A stretch of DNA of 22,013 nucleotides, from NCBI GenBank assembly GCA_027596075.1, contig JADGJC010000502.1:1-22013 (forward strand). Direction: 5' to 3'. Origin of the DNA: Rhizophlyctis rosea. Taxonomy: Eukaryota > Chytridiomycota > Chytridiomycetes > Rhizophlyctidales > Rhizophlyctidaceae. The notes under the pieces were generated by a model that saw nothing but the letters and a program-made list of their open reading frames with translations, searched no databases and was not told the DNA's origin. This document shows positions 12,205 through 19,925 of the stretch, one piece after another. The translations under genes were made by a program, and so were the position numbers. Positions within the stretch are counted from its first letter, which is position 1, and each line of letters begins with the position of its first letter.

Positions 12205-12640
12205 ATGGCTCCAGGTTTCAGGTCACGCTTCTTACCCCCTCCCCGGTGGCAACCTTCCAAGCGCCTGCGAGCGTTCAAGTACGTTTCAAGTGATGACCCT
12301 TCAGTTCCAATGGCGCATTGGAATCCGGACATGCAAGTATCTGGCCCGCTTATTAGTGACATGCAAAGCGCACGAGACTCTATTGCGGAAATTATCCGCT
12401 CTTGCACAGCCGGGTACGTAGTAAAGAGTTACGTCACTATTGCTCCCACTTGTGTCAGGGAAATGTACAAAAAAACCAATGTACGCGATAGCATTTACAA
12501 CAAATTTGTCAATGAGATGCTAACGTTCAGTTGTGGCATACAATGACTCTGGCGCATGCTCTCGCAGGTTCGGATATTCGTTTTATGCGGACAACAACCG
12601 AAGACCTCTGTGGTCCACCTTCCACTGCGATACTGGATAG
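12205..12640 (+). CDS. weak two-exon gene candidate, function unknown
   Basis: Possible join of 12205-12413 and 12568-12640, which would give 93 residues. The intron would be 12414-12567 (154 nt), with donor GTACGT, a TGCTAAC branch-like site at 12518-12524 and acceptor CGCAG. The reading phase matches across the junction. From about codon 29 of the first exon, roughly 31% of codons start with G, against about 20% with G at position two, mildly coding-like. The product has no signal peptide and no domain I recognise. The true start is unclear: the first 28 codons are Arg/Pro-rich and may be intergenic, with an upstream exon missed. Another overlapping frame ends around 12293. Equally it may be a decayed gene or chance. 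Confidence 0.15.
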
Positions 12641-15216
12641 AGAGTTATGGCCGAGGAACAAAAAGGCAGAGAATGGAGTTCTTCAACAGACAAGGCGCTG
12701 ACAACAAGTTCGATGCCATTGGGTCGAGGACCGTCGCGACAATTGCATCGTTCCTTTGCATAACATCTTAGCGTATGCACCGAATAATTATGCTTACGTC
12801 TATCCACTTCAGATGCAAAACGGCAAAAAGCAGCCTGGTCGGTGATTAAAATATGTTGGGGATGGATGCGCTTGGCACTTGGCAATCCACTGACTAACAA
12901 CAAGCCGGTTCTGTGAATATCTTTGATGACCACAAACACCTTTGTGAAAACACTACTCAGCAGTAAGCAAATGCTTCTTGTCGCTCGGTCTATCCACAGC
13001 ATCAATCATCAAAACTCAAACGCATGAAATCTGGACTTCAAGCAAATGTTTGCCAAAAAGGGATCGCAAGTGTTGTAGACCGAGCTACTCGGGGATTTAA
13101 CGCCATGATGGCGGACGCAACCTTTCTCTACCGGGCAAATGAACTCTCGAATGGGAATAACCACGCCCCATGCAAGTGCAAGTGAAGACCAATGGAGTTG
13201 ACAGTGATATTTTCAAGTTTTCGGTTGCGAAGGATTTTCTGGTTGGTGCTTGCGAATGGTGAACCGTATGAAACAATGATCAGGAGAACTTGTCCGTTAC
13301 CAGTGCATTGATGCGCTTGCGCAGTTCTTGCTATCAAGAGCACATTTTGAGTTGAGGAAATGTTGCACAGCAGTCGCATGCAAAATGAGACCCAAAAAAT
13401 CAAGAAGCCAAGGTTTAGCTACTCCACAATGCTCTCTTACTGCCACCTTGCGCAAATAGACTGAACGGTGTGTGCCTTGCATTTTGAGTGGGAGTGAGCA
13501 CATCAGGTTAGGATTCAACTAGCATAGCTTGCGCTACAGTTGCATTGACAAACGTATGTGGAGTGGACAGTCATAATGAAAACAGTTGAGACAAGGCAAT
13601 GGAGTAAATAAAATAGCCAAGCGGGGTACCGAAAATCCGAAAATCAGCGCCTTCGGTCCCGTTGTTGCCGGATGAAGGATTCCATAACCAAGGCACAATC
13701 GTCCACCAGCCGCGTTTGCCTTCCGTGAAGGACAAGAGCAACTTTGAATGACTGTTATGAACAACACATGACTGTTCCATCCGTCATGGAGAAGCGATTG
13801 ACAATTTGGCAACCGATTGCCCTTACTTCCGGATCGTATCCGCCAGCTTCAGCATTCGGCATAGTGTTATCATGCTCTGCTAATGGCCGATTCTCGGGTT
13901 AGTGCATGAAACCTTTTTTCATCAGTCCGAGTTGCGCACTTGCGCGCACATGCAGAGCGCTGTTTCTTTGTTCAAAAGGTTCATCAAATGCAAAACTTGC
14001 AATCCCGGCGGGCAAAAGGCGTTACTGGCGTCTGTTTCTGGGCATTCCTTTTTATTTTCAACAACCAAGCGCCGCGGCACATATCTTTCCATGTCTTTAG
14101 CCTCTATTTGACGTTTACTCAGAATAGTTCGCAACATCCAGGAAAACGGACCAAACTGGGTCCGTGCAGCTAGCATGAATAGGGGAACGGTTTTGGCTCC
14201 CGCAAGCGGAGTCCACTTCTTTGAAATACCCGTGATTAAACAAGAACCGTTGGGTGCAAAGGGAATGACTCAACTACAGGAGCACAGTCGGTCATGATAA
14301 GACATTTTCATAAGAATCCATCCTTTTTGTTACTCAACCAAAAGAGGGGGAAGTTGGTCTTCAAGATGTGTCGCAAACTGTGAATATCAATAATTTGTAG
14401 TATTCACTGACACATCGGCAAATCTTACAAAGAGGTGAGATCGCCGCACAAGATGCGCATACGTTGTTCATCGAATCCCCATTTAGCTTGCAGTGGGCGG
14501 GCGTTTGCAGGTGCAAGGATGATCGCTCCTTCAATTATCCGTGCTTTCCATCGTCTATGGCATTGACCTGTTGTGCCACAACATATCTCCGGGGCGCGCT
14601 TCCACTCTGTCAGAAGTTGTTTTTTGCACCTTTCAAGCCCAAAACTTATTCGTTGCACCTTTCAACTATTGTATTTTTCCGTACGTCACGTTTCAAGTCT
14701 TCGCTCAGACGAGTCGCTGGACCTTTTCTGACCAGCTTGGCCCATAATTGACCCTTATTGCATGGGTGCGGATCTTCAAGGGGAGTAGACTCAGCAGCGC
14801 CAACGTCAGTCATGGGCTTGTTGCCTATCCACTGTCATTCATTTCTTGCAAAGCCTGACTGAATGACCATACGGTATTTGCGCCTAATGCACTGCCAGAA
14901 ATACTTTGCCCATGTGCGCTCCAACGAGACGCCCAGCTCGATGTCAAAAAAGGAAAAGGCGTGACGTGTGACGACGATGTGCGACATCTATGAACGCGAC
15001 GATGAACCGTTTCTTTCCCTATGTGTTCTTGATCAGGAACTCCAAACGCGAAGTACATCCGACTCAATTGTCGGTGGAGACATGGGCATGCTCAGCATGT
15101 TAACCCGATTAGTGCTCAATGGCCTCTTTTGCACCCATATGAGATGATGGAACTGATGCAAAACGGAATCTGCTGGTGGTGAGGGAGTTGCTGCTGAAGT
15201 TATGGGCATATAGCTC
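12641..15216. other. no gene or notable repeat seen
   Basis: Frames of up to 140 codons on the minus strand (12583-13005, 13128-13403) lack codon-position bias, and I find no splice-consistent model for them. An 8-bp tandem duplication CCGAAAAT lies at 13629-13644. Nothing else supportable. Confidence 0.5.
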
Positions 15217-15292
15217 CCTCCAAGGAGTTAAGGTAGTTGTAGCCGGTCCAACGTGACTGTGCCGCCAGACTTCCACCTTGACTCCTTGGAGG
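15217..15292. repeat. long-arm inverted repeat (hairpin)
   Basis: Left arm CCTCCAAGGAGTTAAGGT at 15217-15234 pairs with ACCTTGACTCCTTGGAGG at 15275-15292. Seventeen of 18 positions match, and the odd one is a G-T type difference that would still pair in RNA on one strand. The loop is 40 nt and contains GTAGTTGTAG (spanning 15233-15242), a word that recurs in the repeat field 240-490 bp downstream. It could be a structured transcript element or the remains of a fold-back element. It lies about 850 bp beyond the 3' end of the secreted-protein gene and is not an obvious terminator for it. Confidence 0.7.
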
Positions 15293-15615
15293 CAGCTGTA
15301 CGAAGGCGATATGCTCAATCCTGTGCAATGCATCGCATGTGGCAGTGTTATTGCCAGGGTCGTGTTTGACCACCAACATGAAGCATGAGTGGATGCAAAA
15401 AAATAGAGCGTACGAATTTGCTTCAGCTGATGGAACAGTCTAAGGCAAATTAGGGCCCCTTGCACTCATGTCAGTTGTAGGTAGTTATTGCGGAAAACTC
15501 GTAGTTATCGCAGAAAACTCTGTAGTTATCGCTGCAGTTGCCACTCTGTGCCAGTGGTACTGTCAAGGTTTTAAGCTTTCGTGTTACGTTACACAAAAAA
15601 GGCACACCTGTCAAC

Positions 15616-15634
15616 TGTGAACAACTTGTTCACA
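15616..15634. promoter_or_regulatory. 19-bp odd palindrome in the repeat-field core
   Basis: TGTGAACAACTTGTTCACA is a perfect 9-bp inverted repeat around a single central C. Outer half-sites TGTCAA (15609-15614) and TTGACA (15645-15650) add an imperfect second layer. The geometry suits a homodimeric DNA-binding protein or a cruciform. No factor is identified and no adjacent gene start is proven. Confidence 0.4.
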
Positions 15635-15670
15635 CCCTGTTGTTTTGACAGCTCGGACCCCGCTTAGAGT

Positions 15671-15676
15671 CACGTG
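15671..15676. promoter_or_regulatory. CACGTG E-box-like hexamer
   Basis: Canonical bHLH-type site (CACGTG) between the two repeat clusters. A hexamer is expected by chance every few kb, so it is noted only because of its position. Confidence 0.15.
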
Positions 15677-15752
15677 CAGGCCGCGCCCAGTAGTTGTAGG
15701 TAGTTATTACTGAAATCTCCGTAGTTGTAGGTAGTAATCGCTGAAAACTCAC

Positions 15753-16141
15753 ACCAGTTCAAGAGGCCCTCAAATTGAAATGCTCCTTTCCAATTCCAAT
15801 TTCTGTTGTGATATGGAAAAGAACGATGGCCTGGGCCTGGCTCCGATGGATAAACAACTTTTCCGCGTTGTCGAGATAAGGTGCTGGTATGAGCGATCCA
15901 AGCTTAGAAAGTGCTTCGCCTTGAGATTTCTTTATGTGCGCTTCTGCCCGCAGGACGCATAATCTATTGAAGAAACATCTATCATAAAAGTCAATACTAT
16001 CTCTATCCGTACACCTGAGTCCCTACATAGAGCCTCTCCCTGTTTTACAGAATTTACCCTTGCATACAATCACCAAGAATTTAACTACTTTATCCCGCGA
16101 CCGGACAAAACAACTTCTACACGTCTATCCCAGCCGTACCC
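15753..16141. other. 3' flank of the secreted-protein gene
   Basis: Lies downstream of the minus-strand gene's stop codon. On the minus strand a TATGTA element (16024-16029 on plus), resembling fungal 3'-end efficiency elements, is about 115 nt past the stop; no AATAAA was seen. A 60-codon plus-strand frame at 15780-15962 has no support beyond being open. Confidence 0.4.
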
Positions 16142-17063
16142 TTAAACATCACAGCCAGAGTGGAAGCCCCACACCGATTTCCACAAGAGCCCCAAGCTGC
16201 CGTGAATAGCACCCAAGATCTCCCCACCAACCTTGACGACGTCAGAGCACGCACGCGACGAGGCCTTGCACTGCAACTCAACCGTAACGTCCACCTGCTG
16301 ATTCCCGTTCTCCTTCTTCTGCACGTTCATTCTCGAAATAGAGTTGTAGAACCGCTTCTTCTCGTACTTGGCGCACCCCAAAGCACCGCCCTTCCACTGC
16401 TGCATTGTGCAGTAACTGGTCTCCCAAGAATGACGATAAGCATACTCGTCCATGATCTTCATAAGACCTTCGAGAAGCTCGCCACGGTCGGTCCAGCCGT
16501 CGTAGAAGCCGTCAATCTTCCAGGCGCAGTTGTGCTTGACGGCCCATCCGCCTTGCTCGGCTTGGCATTCTTTGGTTTGTTGGCTCATGAGGCATTTGTA
16601 TTGTTGGCAGGTTGACCAGGAGTTCCAGATTACTTCGGAGGGTTTGCAGGTTCCGAGGAAGGAGATGTCGGTGGAGGCGGTGACGAATGTGCCCGTTGAT
16701 CTGTCGCCGGCTACAGAGACGGTTCCACCGCCGGAGCCGGTGCATTTTGTGCCGCCAGGAGTGCATTTGTATTTGCCTATCATGAGAAGTGGACGTTTAG
16801 TCAGGGGCCGTGGCTTCGCATGAAAGGAGCTTCGACATACCGTCAGAGGTGGAATATTCCTTCGAACAGCAGTTGTTGTTGCAGTCTGAGTTCTTGGAGC
16901 AAAAGCTCCAGTCCCCGAGACCGCGCTTGTCCAGGTGGATCTCAACGTCGTAGGTGCTGTTCTTGACTGTCAAGGACTCACGGTGGATGTCGACGGGACC
17001 AGCTTTGACGGTGGCGATACAGACGGAAGCAAGGACGACGGCTGAGAGCGTGGGGAAGTGCAT
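16142..17063 (-). CDS. secreted cysteine-rich protein with knottin-like module
   Basis: Two exons, 17063-16841 and 16776-16142, encode 285 residues. The ATG at 17063 has a purine at -3 and an in-frame TAA eight codons upstream. Residues 1-21 form a signal peptide (likely cut after VKA). Residues 22-47 look like a propeptide with an N-glycosylation sequon at Asn35, ending in Lys46-Arg47, a Kex2-type site. The mature part would open with six cysteines at 55, 61, 65, 66, 79 and 86 (C-x5-C-x3-CC-x12-C-x6-C), spacing typical of inhibitor cystine knots. A Gly/Thr-rich linker (about 87-110) leads to a second domain with ten cysteines (118, 131, 136, 145, 158, 197, 209, 244, 251, 283). Residues 257-279 are hydrophobic and Gly-rich. 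The even count of 16 mature cysteines fits full disulphide pairing in the secretory pathway. About 77% of exon-1 codons end in G or C, unlike the flanks. I recognise no named family for the second domain. Effector or antimicrobial activity is inference from architecture. Confidence 0.9.
16777..16840 (-). other. spliceosomal intron, 64 bp
   Basis: Donor GTATGT at 16840, branch-like CTGAC followed by TAAAC about 25 nt before the acceptor, acceptor ATAG ending at 16777. It interrupts codon 75 after its first base. Unspliced, the frame reaches a stop at 16797-16799 after 88 residues. Splicing joins exon 1 to a long open frame, which strongly supports the model. The intron falls inside the six-cysteine module, between the CC pair and its fifth cysteine. 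Confidence 0.88.
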
Positions 17064-17183
17064 TGCTGCTGGCGTGGATAGGAATTAGGGGAGGATTGAT
17101 GTCGGTGAGCTTGGTTCAGGGTAATTGAGCCGAAGGGGAGGACTGAATTGAGTGATGATCGTTTATGCACAGATCCGTTGCCC

Positions 17184-17191
17184 CTTTTATA
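17184..17191 (-). promoter_or_regulatory. TATA box of the secreted-protein gene
   Basis: TATAAAAG on the minus strand, about 128 bp before the ATG. Transcription starting some 30 bp further on would give a leader of roughly 95-100 nt, whose last part is pyrimidine-rich as in many highly expressed fungal genes. A clear TATA box suggests regulated rather than housekeeping expression; that is inference. Confidence 0.6.
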
Positions 17192-19532
17192 TCACTCTCA
17201 AATCAAAACCCTTCACGAAAGCGAATCAACAAAAACCCAAAGGCATCTTGTGGAACGGAAAGAAGTGAGGCGTTTGCCTTTGAAAAGGTAAAAAGCATCC
17301 AGCCGAGCTGTTTTTGGGCATCGATAATGCCGCGGAGTTGAAATTTGCACCCGGTGGTGAGGGGTGTAAGAACTCGCCCGAAACTTGCCCAAGCGTCAAA
17401 ACTACCACATCAGGCAGCAGATGCAACTGTGCCTTTGCAAAAAGGTCACATCTTGCCTTTTCATGACCGAAGGATAGGCGGGCGAGTCTCGACGACGCGC
17501 CCTGCCGCGGGCCATCAAAGCAAAAAACTCAGAAACCTAGACGCCTTCCAGATAATCCGCCTTCCACACACCCATGCCTCAATTTGCGTGACCTATTGAG
17601 ACATCTTTGTGACTGCAAATGAAAATTTTGGGAGGAATTGAATTGAGACTAACGGCGTCACTAACACTGTACAACCAGCCTTCACATCAACCCTGTTGCC
17701 TGGATAAAGGAGGACACCGCGCAAGCTTGACAACTCCGCAGCCACTGAATGACCTATTCCGGCAGTCGTCTTTGATTGGCGGGCGGATTGTTTGGGGTGG
17801 TCAATAAGCTAGGGAATGACATTGGGCTCCATCATCGCCAAGACTTTCGGGTGGCTGGAGTGCCATTCGATTCACATACGCGTTTCGCCTGGTATGACAT
17901 GGACCCTTATGGGCTTAGCAAATCGCTTGTCAAACTCGGGCCAGGGGAAGCCAGGCGAAGCTCCAGTTGCCCCTGCGAGGTGAGGGCCCTCCAGATATGA
18001 CCAGGTTACCCTTAAAAAGTTGTAAACTAAGGCGAAGGTGGAGTTAGTTGTTGTCCGGGTGTGGCCTATGGCCACAACGCGAAACAAACATCATGCCTTA
18101 ATTGGTGAAGGCTTTCCCAAAGGGAGATAGGTCGGAGTTGCCGGAGCGGGCTTCGAAGACCCCAAAAGCTCCTTCGAGGGTTTAAATCTTTTGAGGGCGG
18201 CTCAGCCACACCACAATGGAGTATGGATGGAATGCCCATGTCCAAATAACTTGAAACCGGAGCATCACTCCAATGCCACGCTCCTTACTCTCTTTTACGC
18301 ATGACCTTTACAGATGAGAGAATGGAGACAGTGTAAAGTGAAAGGTAGCATTGTTTTCCGATCAGCGGGCGGTTGCTCCTTTTTGTGCAATGATTGGGTG
18401 AGGTTGGCATTGAGCGGGAGCAGCGGCGGTGTTGCGATCCCTTTGAGTTTCTGAATTTGTGTTGTCCTCAAGAGTCACCAAAGGACAAATGATGACCCCG
18501 CATTATGACTTTGTCTGAACTCTCTCGCTCTGTAAATTCCATCATGGTGCTCAACACAATCGCGTCATTCCACGCTGAATGGTAGGTCTCGGTAGAAGTT
18601 GCCTAGCTCATCACCGACGATGTTTGTTTGCTGACAAAGCCATTCAATGGGCAACCAAATATTTGCTCCAGATCCCCTTCCTTTGCGTGATAGCTTACAC
18701 AGATTTCCAGCAATCCCAGCAATCTGTCGTTCAGGGTCCGCAAGGCCGCCATACTCTCACCAGATACGTCTCTTTTTCCGGTTATGACCTGGACCTCTGT
18801 TAATGGGTTCCGATGCAGACGAGATAGCAATTCCTTTTTTCCGCGCTCTTTTTGGATACCGTGGACTCGCAAACCTCGGTTGAGGCGAGTGCTAAAAGGA
18901 CAACATCCATGACAAAGGAAGAGATCTAAGCCGGTCCGAGTCTCTTTGATACATGGGTGGAGGATCACGTTGTTCTGTACATTACGTGCAACACAGGCAT
19001 GTCACTCCGGCGGAGAATATGGGAAGCGTAAATGAATCGATGAAAAAACATCCCGCATGGTATGACATCCAATGTCTGCGTGGGAAGCCGACTTCCTGTC
19101 TATGTAGAAGGGCATAAAAGAGTGTTTGGTACCGAAGTGCTTTGCTTTCTATACAAATCATCTTCATCACCAGCACATATCAGACCGCATAACGTTCTCA
19201 TAAGTCGGAAACACAGAAACCAATTGCCAAAACAGTGTGTTGTGCATCTGTGTGTGCAGTAAGCAACCAAATACCTTAGTGGCAGTGTAGTAATTGGGAA
19301 GTGTGATTGAACTCTCATTACCGTTGAACGTGCGTTGGAATGTGACCGATGTTGCCCGATGTTCTGTTTTCCAAGGCTTCCCGCAAATGATATCCACACA
19401 TACTGCGCCCAGATGTCTGCTTACCCACACTGAGTGTGCTGTATCCCTCATTAACTACCGATGGAATCCCCGCGACCACCAGATGGAGCGACAGGAAGTA
19501 CAAAACACTTCATTGCACCTCCCTCTGCCAGA
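17192..19532. other. upstream region; weak coding traces only
   Basis: Plus-strand frame 17776-18000 has about 36% of codons beginning with G, and reads like a protein fragment (for example FRVAGVPFDSHTRFAWYDMD). It opens right after a stop with no good start, so it could be a relic. A perfect 7-bp inverted repeat TGTGGCC-TAT-GGCCACA lies at 18060-18076. Minus frame 19318-19503 begins with a hydrophobic stretch resembling a signal peptide but is one base out of frame with the nearest ATG; I do not call it a gene. Confidence 0.4.
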
Positions 19533-19925
19533 TCACGCACCATGGACGTTATGACTTTGACGAAGGTTGGACGATGGTTTGTCTGCCCACAGGGAGCGGA
19601 CGCCTTCCGAGCAACCGATTTGCTTTTGTAATGTTACCTGTCCGTCATACCCACCCAAAGCTGAATTCATACATGACTTGCCGCTGAAATTCATCTTTCC
19701 GCAGTCTGTCACCACTAATCGTGTATCCCAAAGGTACGCAAAATACCAGTAGATCGCAATATACCAGTGGAACTCTGTATCATGACCGAATGCTGGCACC
19801 TGTGCCGTCGGAAACTTATGCCCGTCATGCACAATGATCGGTTCCTTTCCTTCAATAACTCCCGCGTGATTGTTTTTTTTTGTGTTCCCATACTGTTTGC
19901 ATGATTTAAGGGGAGGGCAGAGCTC
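19533..19925 (-). pseudogene. possible decayed or exon-only coding fragment, RNase-like resemblance
   Basis: A frame opens after a plausible acceptor (GTAGTTTCAG, ending at 19926) and runs to a stop at 19533. About 34% of codons start with G, against about 15% with G at position two over the part counted, a coding-like pattern. The peptide has in order a Cys-containing start, GVIEGKEPIIVHDGHKFP, then TEFHW, then DTRLVVTDCGKMNFSG. That order loosely recalls the FP/EF/DR(V)/G landmarks of the ribonuclease T1-like fold used by some fungal haustorial effectors. The resemblance is by eye and the catalytic set is not complete. No start codon or signal peptide is found upstream. A donor-like GTAACA follows at 19637. 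It may be one exon of an unmodelled gene, a relic or chance. Confidence 0.2.
19731..19766 (-). repeat. imperfect 18-bp tandem duplication, in frame
   Basis: On the minus strand TGGTATATTGCGATCTAC (19766-19749) is followed by TGGTATTTTGCGTACCTT (19748-19731). In the candidate frame they encode WYIAIY and WYFAYL. The unit is a multiple of three, so the frame survives. Confidence 0.5.

Larger units (their letters stand above)
15474..15752 (+). repeat. field of 20-27 bp direct repeats
   Basis: Consensus unit GTAGTTATCGCTGAAAACTC. Full copies lie at 15481-15500, 15501-15520 (directly abutting, 18 of 20 identical), 15700-15719 and 15731-15750, with a partial copy at 15522-15534. Three full copies (15481, 15700, 15731) are preceded by GTTGTAG, giving a 27-bp extended unit. 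Two clusters flank a unique core of about 165 bp that holds an odd palindrome and a CACGTG site. Spacing is irregular and copies are mutated, so this is not a CRISPR or simple satellite. It could be binding-site repeats, subterminal repeats of a transposon or the residue of replication slippage. Confidence 0.75.

Noticed and set aside
15474..15752. Possible CRISPR array
   Set aside because: Repeats are mutated, partly abutting and irregularly spaced, with no regular spacers; the context is eukaryotic.
16160..16615. 151-codon plus-strand frame
   Set aside because: Antisense shadow of exon 2 of the secreted-protein gene, made open by its C-biased third codon positions.
16142..17063. Assignment of the secreted protein to a named killer-toxin or Ecp2/Hce2-type family
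   Set aside because: Only general features are shared (signal peptide, many cysteines, Kex2-type site). I cannot match the cysteine order of the second domain to any such family.
19318..19503. Signal-peptide-like hydrophobic start in a minus-strand frame
   Set aside because: The frame has no ATG; the nearest ATG is one base out of frame, and the frame stops after about 60 codons. Could be a broken gene, but evidence is too thin.
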